Shown: positions 32,788-45,322, counted from the stretch's first letter. The stretch is DNA of 64,000 nt from Malania oleifera (GCF_029873635.1 NC_080422.1:2646001-2710000), one strand, 5' to 3'. Made by a program: numbers and translations. The notes: a model not told the origin generated them from the letters alone.

Positions 32788-35710
32788 TGTAAGAACCCGA
32801 CCCAAGCTAGGTGTATTAAATAAATAAGAAAGGAGAAGGAAAAATTAAAAAGGTAAAAATTAGCAGGGCTCGTCGACGAGGTTTCTGTTTTCGTCGATGA
32901 AGTCTCTTGTGCAGCTCGGTGATGAAATTCAGTAGCTCGTCGACGAGGAGATACCGAGGGATTTTGGGAAATTCTGAAATCTTAGGCTCGTCGAGGAACT
33001 TGTAACGACCTCAAAATTATATCATTTTTTTATATCAATATATATTACTTAAATATCCCTACTATAGACTCTCAGGCCTTAAATAGGCGCTGAAGTATTT
33101 CTATAGATAGTGGGTACACCTATGCAGCGAGAAAACATAAATCACATAACCACAAATATACATACAATACCATAATCCAGTAATTTTCCATATTATATTT
33201 ACATATACTAGTATCACTTTCCCAAAACTTAAACCTCCCTGTACTAACATACCCTAAGTACAGAGCAACCAAGGGACTCTCTAACCACAAGCCTGATCTA
33301 CTCACCTACCTAGCTCACCTGAAAAATGTTAAAATGATGGGATGAGTCGGCGCTCAGTAAGTGGAAATATGCTATTACTAGTGTGTGGCGAACAAGTTGC
33401 ATATCAATAATAATAACATTTGAAACTGTAAAGCTGGCAAATCAGTATAAATAAATTTTACATTAATCGTAGCTTAAAATATAACTGTATCATCTAAACT
33501 TTCTATCTTTCGTACTGCTAATATCATACTATATACATTAAATGCTGTAAAACTGTATACATATATATAACTATGCTTTTCCCTGGAAATATGTATGTCA
33601 CGATTTGACCCCTCATGACAAGGTTGTGTGGCCCGTAGGCGGGACTTAACGTTGGTCGACCCTCCAAGTAAGTCACTATACTCTACACTATCTCAGTCCG
33701 GCCAAACTAAGTCCACTTCTAAGCATGGAAGTGGAACTGCTACCTCGTCAAACAAGCCCCCTCAACCCAACTAGGGAGCGTCATCCTCTCTAAGCATGGT
33801 TTGACGGTACCCACACACTATCTGAGATATGTGGTTGCACTCTATTCTGTATATAGTAACGGTACCATGCTCTGTAGATTGTATCTGTCTGTAATATCTC
33901 ATCAGGGATCTGATACTATATAAATATATATACTATAATTATCTTTACTGTTTTTATCATGATTCCAAAATAACCATGACATTATAATTCTATATTGTAA
34001 ATACAGTAATATTTGAACAACATGTCTGTAACATCTTGATACTATAACTATATATTCTGTTTGTATAAACTGTCTATATAAACTGAGTGTTATGGCATTA
34101 GGAAAACATGAAATTCTGTAAATACTATATATACTGATATGAGTAAACATTTGTGTATATGTATATATATCTGTTTGTGTAAATATCTGAATATATACTG
34201 ATATGAATAAAATTGTAGATCTACATATGCTCGTATATACTATATAACATGATATTCTGAGAAAAACTGCATAAGGTTTTATATCAGATAATATCTACTC
34301 AGGCCACACATTTTTTAATACTCTTATTCTATAAAACTGCATAATAACTGGTATACATGCATATAAAATCTCTAATAATATAAGCAAAATCTCCTAGCAT
34401 AACATATTTTCCTTACCTAGTTTCTGAAAAAGCCCTCACTGAACTCTAATACTACACCCGCAGGGTTCTCTACTCAACACCCTAAAAGCGACATTCCCCA
34501 GAACAAAACATCAGTATTTTCTTACATACTACATTTCCTATAAATGTAGGGACAGCAGATTCTGAATAAAACATCTTACCCTGAATTTGGGATGAATTTC
34601 AAACCACTTCCACTGACGATTTGCTCTGGCAGACTTGCAGAGAACTTCGCTAGGAGCATCGTGGTGGCATTAGATCGTCGATCTAGCCAGAGACGGGGCC
34701 GGGATCAAAGAGAGAAAGAGAGGGGTGCATTTTAGAGAGAAAGAGAGGTAACTTGGGCTAAATTTTGTGAAAAATTTGAGTTTTAGCAATTTATAGAGCC
34801 AGATTCATTGACAAGACACGTCATCTTGTTGATGAGTCCTCAAGGAATTTCGAAGACGAACCCTCCTTCCTCATCGATGAATTTCAGACTGCCTAAAAAT
34901 CCTCTCGATATCTTCTCATCGACGAGGTGTGGCTTTGTCGACGAGGCCTCCTTATGAGCTCGTCAACGAACTCCCTGTGTTCGTCGACGAGGCCCTGTGT
35001 AAATCTTCCAGAGTTATTACATCCAAAGTGCAATGTCGTCGACAAAGTCTACCGCCTTCTTATGTTTCTGTTTCCATTTCGCTCCCTCTTTATTATTTAA
35101 ATACCATTATTCTTCGGGTCATTACAAAACTTCCTTCTATGGCTCATTGATGAGGACGTCGTCTCGTCAACGAGTCTGGCAAGGTCAACCGAGTTATAAA
35201 TATCTTTTGGCTTTGCTTAAGAGTTAAGAAACCAAAATTTTCACACACTCTCTCTCTCTAGAACCTAAACTTTCTCTCTCTCTCTCTCTCTAAGATTTCG
35301 GGTCGTTCGTTACCTGAATCAACGATCTGATGTTGCTACATGGATTAGGAGGAGAATCTCTTCGAAGATAGTGGATCAGATCTTCGTTTTTAGGATTTTC
35401 GGGTTTTGATCCAAAATTGAGGTAAGGGTCCGATTTCATTTTCGTTTTGGTATATAGGTAGTAGTGAGAATTATAGTGAAGTATACTTCTTTGATGTTTA
35501 GGTTTTGGGAACTTGGTTTGTAGTTATGGAACCATAGAGTTCGGGTTTTGATATTCGGGAAAAGGTAAGGGGATTCTGTTTATATTAGCTATTTTTGAAA
35601 TCGAAATCGGTAAACTTGTAGTTTACGATTGTATGTATGTTTTGACTACTTATTTGGATAATATTGCGTGGTTAGGCTCTAATCCCTATTGGCAACAGGT
35701 TCCCAGATTG
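32788..35710 (+). mobile_element. gypsy-type LTR interrupted by a related LTR
   Basis: Starts TGTAAGAACCCGACCC at 32788. Its left arm (to 33000) carries TCGTCGACGA-type words at 32869, 32890, 32936 and 32988. After the insertion at 33001-35127 the right arm continues with two more words (35143-35174), a TATA box (TATAAATA, 35195-35202), a CT-rich leader and AT-rich sequence to about 35710. The 3' end is not defined and no matching duplication was found. The layout of words, TATA and CT-rich leader is the same as in the solo LTR at 21287-23249. Confidence 0.7.
33001..35127 (-). mobile_element. gypsy-type solo LTR inserted in the preceding LTR
   Basis: On the minus strand it begins TGTAATGACCCG (35127) and ends GAGGTCGTTACA (33001), 2127 bp. 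Flanks are GAACT (32996-33000) and AAACT (35128-35132), a 5-bp duplication with one mismatch. TCGTCGACGA-type words lie between 34870 and 35047, followed on the minus strand by a TATA box (TATAAATT, complement of 34788-34795). It is the same family as 21287-23249. It landed within the word array of its host LTR. Confidence 0.8.
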
Positions 35711-36088
35711 AAAATTTATCCTTTCTCACAGAGGTCAGGACAAAACTCGCACTGAGTGGAGTGGTTCGCGAGTCCCCATAGGCCATGTCACATGGAAACT
35801 AGTACTATTATACTCCTTTCTAATCCTAATAAGGGAAAGCCCGGGTGTAGAGCTGTGAGAGTGTGTGAAATCATATTTTCTGCCAAAACCTTCTGCCCCA
35901 CATTCATCCATGCTCTTATTTGAACACAATATTCACAATTAAACACATGCTTATCTAGAACAAACAAAACTAATCACATGCTTATCCAAGTACCAAGGCA
36001 GGCAAAGCATTTACAATTAATCTTATACACACAATTATTCACATATATGCAATCAAATCATCAATTTGTACAAAAAATGAAAATGGAG
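35711..36088 (-). mobile_element. probable internal 5' region of the Ogre-like element, lower part
   Basis: Not homologous to the LTRs on either side. By position it continues the Ogre-like internal sequence found at 45323-45419, from which it is separated by the SIRE-like element. No coding similarity recognised. Assignment is by context only. Confidence 0.35.
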
Positions 36089-38366
36089 TAAAATTAGGAA
36101 TAGCTTCCCAAGAGGGGGGGTGAATTGGATTCTAAAAATTTATTTTAATTCCTTTTAAGATACCTTAAACGTCTTTCATTTCTTTTAACCAATTCTTGAC
36201 TTTTTTGTTTAATTCTTTAATCAATCAAGAACTTAATTCTTTTATCCAATTAATAACACAATTAAACAATCAATCAATTAAACACAATCTTCAAGCCAAA
36301 CAATCAATTTATTTGCCAAGTACAAGTTAAACAACAAACAATCAAACCAAGATATAAAGTATTTAGCACTTTGGTAATATAAGATCTTGAGATAGTTTGT
36401 TTGTTTATATAAGCCCCGTGATTATGAATTTGAAAACCTTGTGAAGAATGTAATTTAATATTCAACAATCCTTTTACAAACACAATAAACCTTTTGTTGT
36501 CAACCCTAGATATATGGATTTTCTTAATATGATGTTCAATACAACATTCAATCACTCTTTCCAAATATTCAAAACTCAAATAAATATTAAGTTAATTTAT
36601 CTTTGAGTGTTTAACCAAGAAACGTACTCTCGTATAGTTTCCGCAAGATATGGTTTAACCAACGTACTCCCTTTCGGTTTCCGCAACCCAAATCAAAATT
36701 AAACTTTAAGTTTACTTGATTTCCAAATATTACGCAGTATATAAGATTATCAATTAAACCATCCACGCAATTTAAATATGCTAAAAATAAAGAGTAAGGG
36801 AAAGAGAGAGTGAGACGGGGATTTTTACAAGGCTCGGCTTATACCTAACCTACGTCCTCGCCTTTGGTAAACCACCAAAGGATTCACTAAACTTGTTCCT
36901 TTAACAGGTGAAACAAACCTTTACACACTCCTTGGGTAAGGCTAGAGCCTGCCTTCTCCAAACGATATCCCCTCGTCCGGTCACTCCTTAACTAGGCTAG
37001 AGTCCGCCTCTCTAAGCAATATCCCCTTGCTTAGCCAACGATCCAAACAACCCTTGGAATCGTCAATCTACAAGATACAAATCAAATAGATGCGTACAAA
37101 GAACTTGCTCCTTAAAAAGCTCGTTAGTACACCAATTACAGTACAACTAATATACTTCAAAGTAAATCACAATATGGAATATAACTTGAAACTCAATGAA
37201 GTATATCACCGATTAATTCATTCAATGATTGAAAGATTTTGAATTTGTAGCACAATTCCGGTGGAAGAAGATCAGCAACAACTCAGTTGAATTCGTGCAC
37301 AGTATGTGAGCTTGAAAACAAGAGAGAGTCTTGAGAATTTGAGAGCAATTTGAGAGAGACTTTGAATTTTTTCAAAATTTGAATTCTTTTTTGTGTTGAT
37401 TCAATGATATTTGAGACTTATTTATAGACTTTAAAAAGTGTATAACTTGATCCCCAATTTTGTTGAAGTATCCCCAAGGTTTCCATAAATTTTGAGCCCC
37501 AAGCAACCTCATTTAAAAATTTGACCGTTATGAGAAAATTCAAAACAGCAGCATGGCAGTAGACTGTCCATTTTGGGCAGTCGTCTGTCCAGTTAAATTA
37601 AAGGGGCAGTAGGGTGTCAGACATCTGCCCAAACACACACAGATGTCTCATTTTGCTCTGACTGTCGTCTGTATTGCTGTCAACTTCAAGTACTCTTTAA
37701 TATTTTAGTCATAACTTTCTTTGTATAACTCTAAATTTGATGATATTCATGTCAAATGAAAGATAAGATAAAATCTTAAAACTTTTATGTTGAACACATT
37801 TTAAAATAAATATTTTTTTATGGAGAAAAAATATGCATCAATGCAGATGTAGAAAAATTGACAGCATTTGAGAAATCCTCTTTTTGGTGCTTTTCATTCC
37901 AAAACTGATTCTATCCTTTTTGAAATAATCTTTGACCTTATGAAAATATTTTCCAAGTATGTTCAAAGGTATTTAGGTCCAATAAATTTACCTAAGAGCT
38001 TCATGCATCCATATTGAAATTCTTTGAAGTACTTACATGAAATTTCCTAGACTTTTTCGATTCTTGAATTCCTTGAGGCCTATATACTTGTTTCATCTTT
38101 CTTTGAGCTTTCCGTGTTGATCACTTGGGCTTTCATTCTTTGAAGCTATTTCTTTAATATCAATGCTCTCATGATCTTCAGGCTTTAAACTTTAAATCCA
38201 TGCTTCAAGCTTGATATAACCTTCCTTATATGAGGTACAAGCTCTCATGAACTCTTTAACCTTGCATTCTTCATTTAGTCCTGAAAATACATCACTTAAC
38301 ATGGTATGTTAAGATCCACTTGTTTGTTAGCATCAAAATAGTATAGTAAGCCTTGTAAGGCCAACA
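36089..38366 (-). mobile_element. 3' LTR of the SIRE-like element
   Basis: Starts TGTTGGCCTTACAAGG at 38366. Words of the CAGTCGTCTGTC type lie at about 37556-37675. A TATA box (TATAAATA, complement of 37419-37426) follows about 130 bp downstream on the minus strand. It is nearly collinear with 42276-45322 apart from the Cassandra insertion there. Confidence 0.85.
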
Positions 38367-39290
38367 ATCTCCCCCTTTTTTATGATGACAAATTGGAAGC
38401 AAAAATTAGAATGAGCCTTAAAAAGACTCCCCCTTTCAATAAGCATCATCTTAACAATATTTGTAAGATCAATATCAATTTCAAAACCTCTTTTACAATC
38501 ATGCTCATCATTATCAAATACTTCTCTTTTTGACATATATTATGCTCATGCTTTGTTTTTGCAATACTATACTTAATTTTTGCTTTAAAACTTCTCCCCC
38601 TTTTGACATCCATCAAAAAGAAGAAAAAAAAAGTGATTAAATTCAAGTAAAATCATATGTTGAGCATATCATTAAGCATGCATATCAACATATGTACGCA
38701 CTCAATTTATTTTTCAATATAGCATGTGTAGTGTGTTATAACATTCAAGTATATAAGTTGTAACTTCATTACTAACAACTTTTTCCTTTAGATAATATTC
38801 AAGATTTCAATTGTTGATTTTATGATATCGATTTAAAATTGAATTCATGATATCTATTTAAAATTCATGATACCAATTGAGAATTGATACCAATTGAAAA
38901 TTTAATTTATGATACCAATTGAAAATTCTTTGAATTGATTAATAGGGAAACAATCATAATATAAGCAATATGACATAACACTTCCCCTGAATTCAATACA
39001 TTCAGTTTTGTTATCATTTTTTTGCTTTCATCATCCTATGTTTCAAAACATTGATTCACATCATGTATCAAATATCAATATCATGCTAATATCATCAATG
39101 TCATACTATACTCATAGATATAATCATACTTGTCATGCTTAAAAGGCAAATTTAACTTTTAGATTGTGATACCAAGTGAGCTTTTAAATTGTGATACCAA
39201 TTAAAATTTTTAAAATGTGATACCAAAAATATTCATGGATACCAAAGACTTTATACATACCAAAGTCATTATCACATTATACACAACAAA

Positions 39291-39455
39291 TGGATACTAA
39301 TATAACCATTATATCTCTCATAGCTTATGGATATCAATATAACTATTATATCTCTCATAGCATATGGATATCAATATAACAATTATATCTCTCATAGCTC
39401 ATGGATATCAATATAACCATTATATCTCTCATAGCTCATGGATATCAATATAAAA
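39291..39455. repeat. 37-bp tandem repeat, ~4.4 copies
   Basis: Units start at 39291, 39328, 39365, 39402 and 39439, each TGGATATCAATATAAC or a close variant, then ATTATATCTCTCATAGC. The spacing is exactly 37 bp throughout. A second, shorter repeat based on AGCATTTCATATAGGCATG lies at 39600-39710. Confidence 0.9.
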
Positions 39456-39732
39456 AGCAGTAATTATATCCATGTAATTCATCAATAGCATGCATGATCA
39501 AGAATTAATCTCATATCAAAATTCATGTTGTTGCTCAATAATCTCATGCTCAAATTTTCAACATAGTGAGCCATAAAATATCAATATAAGTCAAGTCAAG
39601 TCAAGTCATACATATGAAGCATATAGCATATCATATAGGCATGTAAGCATCGAACATATAGCATTTCATATAGGCATGTAAGCATGGAACATATAGCATT
39701 TCATTCTCAAATATTTTTTTTAAAAAAATTAT

Positions 39733-40010
39733 GCAGTCGCCTGTCAATAGGGGGCAGTTGTCTGTCACTAAACAACCAGGTTTTTAAAAATGAACAGAAG
39801 GGTGATAGTCGTCTGTCCATGAACAAATCAGTTTTTCAATATACACAAAAGGTTGACAGTCGTCTGGCAAAACACTCACAGACGGCTCACTGATCACTGG
39901 CAGTCGTCTGTCCATTACTTGACAGTTGTCTGTCAGTCTTCTGACTTGTATTAAAACACTTCATAACATGCTAGTCGTCTTTCTCTGAACGGACAGTCGT
40001 CTATCAGCAG
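39733..40010. repeat. array of CAGTCGTCTGTC words in the SIRE-like internal region
   Basis: About eight variants of CAGTCGTCTGTC or CAGTTGTCTGTC occur in 280 bp, alternating with unrelated spacer. The same word marks the U3-like part of both LTRs of this element (37556-37675 and 44486-44640). Here it is inside the element, so it could be a copied LTR piece or an independent array. Confidence 0.75.
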
Positions 40011-41312
40011 ATTTTCCTCATTTCAACATATTTTCTTCTTTGCTAAATTAATCTTGGAATATGAACTTGTTTAACTTTGAAAAACTTATTCCAAGTTTTA
40101 TACTAAGGTCTCTAAGTCTCTTTACCTAATGATCTTCAAAATGAAAAATCATACTTGAATCAACTTGAAGTACTTATGTAATAAGCTCAATTTCATATTT
40201 TCTTAAAAAAAAATTTTAAGTTAAGCTTTGTAAAAAAAATCATCCTATGATTTTGCCAATAATGCCATTTTTGAATTTGTTATAATAAGCTCTTAAACTC
40301 ATTTTTTTTTTTTTTTATCATGAATTAAGTTACTTTCTCAATTTTTAAAGGGGAATGACTTAATCCATGGAGTTTCTCATTTATGAACTAGTCTTTCATC
40401 TTGGTACCCATACTTTCTTGGTTCCGGTTGGTTTGATAAAGGATGTTTCTTTAACTCTCCATATTTGTTTAGTTTTCACTCATTTTCTCTTAAATGGACA
40501 TTCAAACTTTATATGCCATTTTTATTACATTGATAGCATATTGTATTAGTGTAGGCATTACTAGATGTGGTAGCATTGTCTTTGGAGGCTTTTGAGAAAT
40601 AACCCATGTAAAGATTCATTTTCTTTTTATTTTCAATTCCATTAAAACTAATGCCTTCTTTATTTAAAGACATCCTTTGTGAGCCTATCATTTTGTCAAA
40701 GTTTGTTTTTCCTTTTGTAAAGTTATAGATGATCTTTTCTTTATCTTCAATTTTACTTTTGAGATCATTTATCTCTATGTCTTTCTTGCCATCAACCTTC
40801 TTTTGAGATTTCTCTAACTCTAGAGATAATTATTATTTTATCCTCTAATTCAGAAACATATATATCTTTCTCATATACCGTAGAAGATAGGGATCGAAGG
40901 TCTTCTATCATCTTTTCATTCTTGCTTTCTAATTCTTTGATTTTCAAGTATTTTTCTTTTTCAGCAAGATTTTTACATTATAACTCTTTTGTTATAGTTT
41001 CATTCTTGTTTTTCAATGAGGTATTTTGTTTAGTTACTTTAATTAACATCTTTTGCACCTTGAATAGGTCATTTTGAAGTTCTTCATAAGATGGCATGCT
41101 TTCATCATTGGATTCATCACTACAAGACTTATTTGAAGATTTAGATGAGAAGCTTTCCTTATCATCTCAAGCCATAAAGCACGTATAAGCAACCTCTTGG
41201 TCACTTGATTCATTTTCCGAACTACTTGTACTCATCATGTCCCAAGTAATGGTTTTCATGACCTTTTTCTTTTTCTTCTTAGACTCTTTCTTAAGTAGAG
41301 GACATTCTAGTT

Positions 41313-42218
41313 TTAAATGCCCGGTTTGTTGCAATTATAGCATGTAGGAGTTTTACTTTTAGATTTATTTTTGCTAATTTCTTCTCCTTCTTCATCTGAT
41401 TCGGAGTCTTGGTTTCTTCTTTTAAATTTGTTTTTCCTTCTTAGTATCCTTGCTAGCTTTTTAGATATGAAGGCTACTTCATCTTCATTCATTTCTTCTT
41501 CACTACTAAAGTTTGAGGCTTTAAAGGCTATAGATTCTTGGGCTTTGGTTTTTCCATTCTTTTCATTCATTGCCATTTCATATGTAAGGAGAGAACCTAT
41601 AAGTTCATATAAGGAAGTGTTTTTCAAATTTCTTCCTTCGGTTATGGCAGTGGCTTTTGGTTCCCATACGATTGGTAGCCCTTTAAGAATTTTCCTTATC
41701 ATTTCATAAGGGGTGTAGGTTTTTCCTAGTGCATTTAGGGAATTTATTATGTGAGTGAACCTAGTAAACATATTAGTTATGGATTCATTTGGGTTCATCT
41801 TAAAGGCTTCATATTCACTTGTGAGCATATCGATCCTATTATCCCTAACATCTATAGTGCCTTCGTAGGTGACTTCTAGCTTGTCCAATATTTCATTAGC
41901 TAATTTGCAAGCCATTATTCTATTAAATTCATTCGCATCTAAAGCACAATATAGAGCATTCATAGCACTAGAGTTTATTTGCAACATTTTATAATCTCTT
42001 TCAATCATGTCTTTCTTTTCCTTAGGTATTTGTTTTCCATCTACTAATGTGGTAGGAATTAGATCACCATCCGTGACAACCTCCCAAACTTTACAATCCA
42101 TGGTTTGAAGGTATATTTGCATTCTCTTTTTCCAAAATTTATAGTTGTGTCCAAAAAAGATTGGTGGCCTAATTGAAGATTGTCCCTCTCCAAAGGGAGC
42201 TATGCCTAAGTTAGCCAT
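41313..42218 (-). pseudogene. copia gag of the SIRE-like element
   Basis: A 301-aa frame with the features of a Ty1/copia gag: PPIFFGHNYKFWKKRMQIYL near the start, an EVTYEGT segment, a YEMIRKILKGLP segment and a C-terminal CYNCNKPG zinc-knuckle start after a Lys/Asp/Glu-rich stretch. It begins ~45 bp below the primer site. It is listed as part of a fossil element, not as a host gene. Confidence 0.85.
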
Positions 42219-42275
42219 TTAGATCTTTTTATAGCTTCTAGTTAAGAGTTGCTATAACCCCGCTCCAATACCAAT

Positions 42276-45200
42276 TGAAATTAGGAATAGCTTCCCAAGA
42301 AAGGGGGTGAATTGGATTTTAAAAATTTATTTTAATTCCTTTTAAGATACCTTAAACTTCTTTTATTTCTTTTAACAAATTCTTGACTTGTTTGTTTAAT
42401 TCTTTAATCAATCAAGATGTGATACCCCATGGATGAAAGACTTAAAAAGATTAGATGTTACTACCCATATCAACAAGGTGCACCTTTCTTTTCAGGAGTT
42501 TTCCCATAAGAACTCCATAGTTAAGCGTGCTTGGCTTAGAGCAATCTTGGGATAGGTGACCACCTGGGAAGTTTTCTCAGAAAGTGTGTGAGTGATGACA
42601 AAACACACTGAAAACGACATGTTTGTTTGTGGGGTCATTCATTAGTCCGATAAGGTCCGCCCCCTGTTGTATGGTCCAGGTGGAGGAGGAGAGATGCAGT
42701 GCTCCCTGGCAGACCTAGGTTGGGGAGTTAGAAATGGTATCAGAGTCAACACCCAGTCGGAAGTGTGATGAGATTCACATCGCCTGAATTTGGAAATGTG
42801 GGTTCGCAACGAGGATGTTGCGTTCTATAAGTAGGGGAGAATGTGATACCCCATGGATGAAAGACTTAAAAAAATTAGATGTTACTACCTATATCAACAA
42901 GGTGCACCTTTCTTTTCGGGAGCTTTCCCATAAGAACTCCATAGTTAAGCATGCTTGGCTTGGAACAATATTGGGATGGGTGACCACCAGGGAAGTTTTC
43001 TCAGGAAGTGTGTGAGTGAGGACAAAACACACTGAAAATGACACGTGTTGATTTGTGGGGTTAGTCATTAGTCTAATAAGGCCCGCCTCCCTATTGTCTG
43101 GTCCAAGTGGAGGAGGAGAGACACAATGCTCTCTAACAGACCCAAGTTGGGGCGTTAGACAAGAACTTAGTTCTTTTATCCAATTAATAACACAATAAAA
43201 CAATCAATCAATTAAACACAATCTTCAAGCCAAACAATCAATTTATTTGCCAAGTACAAGTTAAACAACAAACAATCAAACCAAGATATAAAGTATTCAG
43301 CGCTTTGGTAATATAAGATCTTGAGATAGTTTGTTTGTTTATATAAGCCCCGTGATTATGAATTTGAAAACCTTGTGAAGAATGTAATTTAATATTTAAC
43401 AATCCTTTCACAAACACAATAAAACTTTTGTTGTCAACCCTAGATATATGGATTTTCTTAATATGATGTTCAATACAACATTCAATCACTTTTTCCAAAT
43501 ATTCAAAACTCAAATAAATATTAAGTTAATTTATCTTTGAGTGTTTAACCAAGAAACGTACTCTCGTATAGTTTCCGCAAGATATGGTTTAACCAACGTA
43601 CTCCCTTTCGGTTTCCGCAACCCAAATCAAAATTAAACTTTAAGTTTACTTGATTTCCAAATATTACGCAGTATATAAGATTATCAATTAAACCATCCAC
43701 GCAATTTAAATATGCTGAAAATAAAGAGTAAGGGAAAGAGAAAGTGAGAAGGGGATTTTTACGAGGTTCGACTTATACCCAGCTTACGTCCTCGCCTTTG
43801 GTAAACCACCAAAGGATTCACTAAACTTGTTCCTTTAACGGGCGGAACAAACCTTTACAACACTCCGTGGGTAAGGCTAGAGCCTGCCTTCTCCAAACGA
43901 TATCCCCTCGTTCGGTCACTCCTTAACTAAGCTAGAGCCCGTCTCTCTAAGCAATATCCCCATACTTAGCCAACGATCCAAACAACCCTTGGAATCATCA
44001 ATCTATAAGATACAAATCAAATATATGCGTACAAAGAACTTGCTCCTTAAAGAGCTGGTTAGTACACCAATTACAGCACAACTAATATACTTCAAAGTAA
44101 ATCACAATATGGAATATAACTTGAAGCTCAATGAAGTATATCACCGATTAATTCTTTCAATGATTGAAAGATTTAGAATTTGTAGAACAATTCCGGTGGA
44201 AGAAGATCAGCAACAACTCAGTTGAATTCGTGCACAATATGTGAGCTTGAGAACAAAAGAGAGCCTTGAGAATTTAAGAGCAATTTGAGAGGGACTTTGA
44301 ATTTTTTCAGAATTTGAATTCTTTGTTGTATTGATTCAATGATCTTTGAGGCTTATTTATAGACTTTAAAAAGTGTATGACTTGATCCCTAAGTGTGTTG
44401 AAGTATCCCCCAAGTTTCCATAAATTTTGAGCCCCAAGCAACCTCATTTACAAATTTGACCGTTATGAGAAAATACAAAATAGTTGTGTGGCAGCAGACT
44501 GTCCATTTTGGGCAGTTGTCTGTCCAGTTAAATTAAAGTGGCAGTAGGGTGTCAAACATCTGCTCAAACACGCACAGATGTCTTATTTTGCTCTAACAGT
44601 CGTCTGTCAAGTTCTTGACAGTCATCTGTCATGCTGTCAACTTCGAGTACCCTTCATTATTTTTATCATAACTTTCTCTCTATAACTCTAAATTTGATGT
44701 TCTTGGTGTCAAATTAAAGATAAGATAAAATCTTAAAACTTTCATGTTAAACAAATTTTAAAATAAATATTTTTTAATGGATAAAAATGTGCATCAATGC
44801 AGATGTAGAAAAATTGACAGCATTTGAGAAATTCTCTTTTTGGTGCTTTTCATTCCAAAACTGATTCTATCCTTTTTGAAACAATCTTTGACTTTATAAA
44901 AATATTTTCCAAGTATGTTCAAAGGTATTTAGGTCCAATAAATTTACCTAAGAGCTTCATGCATCCATATTGAAATTCTTTGAAGTACTTACATGAAATT
45001 TCCTAGACTTTTTCGATTCTTGAATTCCTTTAGGCCTTTATACTTGTTTCATCTTTCTTTGAGCTTTCCGTGTTGATCACTTGGGCTTTCATTCTTTGAA
45101 GCTGTTTCTTTAATATCAATGCTCTCATGATCTTCAGGCTTTAAACTTTAAATCCATGCTTTAAGCTTGATATAACCTTCCATATATGAGGTACAAGCTC

Positions 45201-45322
45201 TCATGAACTCTTTAACCTTGCATTCTTCATTTAGTCCTGAAAATACATCACTTAACATAGTATGTTAAGATCCACTTGTTTGTTAGCATCAAAATAGGAT
45301 ATTAAGCCTTGTAAGGCCAACA
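42276..45322 (-). mobile_element. 5' LTR of the SIRE-like element, with Cassandra inside
   Basis: Same family and order as the LTR at 36089-38366. TATA box at the complement of 44354-44361; CAGTCGTCTGTC-type words at 44486-44640. The Cassandra insertion (742 bp plus a 5-bp duplication) accounts for the length difference between the two LTRs. Confidence 0.85.
42418..43159 (+). mobile_element. Cassandra TRIM with 5S-like LTRs, looks whole
   Basis: Two near-identical LTRs, 42418-42732 and 42842-43159, start TGTGATACCCCATGGATG. Between them are a tRNA-Met type primer site (TGGTATCAGAGTC, 42735-42747) and a purine tract (AGTAGGGGAGAA) just before the second LTR. Each LTR holds a 5S rRNA-like block (about 42503-42590 and 42927-43012) with AACTCCATAGTTAAG and TGACCACC..GGGAAGT, close to the 5S internal promoter. 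Flanks are CAAGA at 42413-42417 and 43160-43164, an exact 5-bp duplication. It has no coding capacity, as expected of a TRIM. It occurs in only one LTR of its host and is thus younger than it. Confidence 0.93.

Larger units (their letters stand above)
38430..41300 (-). mobile_element. SIRE-like internal region, decayed, with tandem repeats
   Basis: On the minus strand 41300-40740 reads like a Lys/Glu/Ser-rich coiled-coil segment such as follows gag in SIRE-type elements, and a CYQCNKNG knuckle-like word lies near 40515. Below that the sequence is AT-rich, with tandem repeats at 39291-39455 and 39600-39710 and a word array at 39733-40010. No integrase or reverse transcriptase was recognised. 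Broken. Confidence 0.6.
36089..45322 (-). mobile_element. SIRE-like Ty1/copia element, gag-bearing, pol largely missing
   Basis: Minus strand. 5' LTR 45322-42276 (contains a Cassandra insertion, otherwise ~2.30 kb). Primer site TGGTATTGGAGC at 42273-42262 (tRNA-Met type). gag 42218-41313. A long region with coiled-coil-like coding remnants and tandem repeats follows. Purine tract AAAAAGGGGGAGAT at 38380-38367, then 3' LTR 38366-36089 (2.28 kb). The two LTRs differ by only a few percent by eye, so the insertion is fairly young. Flanks TGGAG and CAGAG are a possible but imperfect duplication. The internal region is ~3.9 kb, too short for a full gag-pol of this group. Not whole; several breaks. 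Confidence 0.85.

Noticed and set aside
39291-39710. CRISPR-like regular repeats
   Set aside because: Contiguous tandem repeats without unique spacers, inside a plant retroelement.
42503-43012. Possible 5S rRNA genes
   Set aside because: Only part of the 5S sequence is present, it is diverged, and both copies lie in the LTRs of a Cassandra element.
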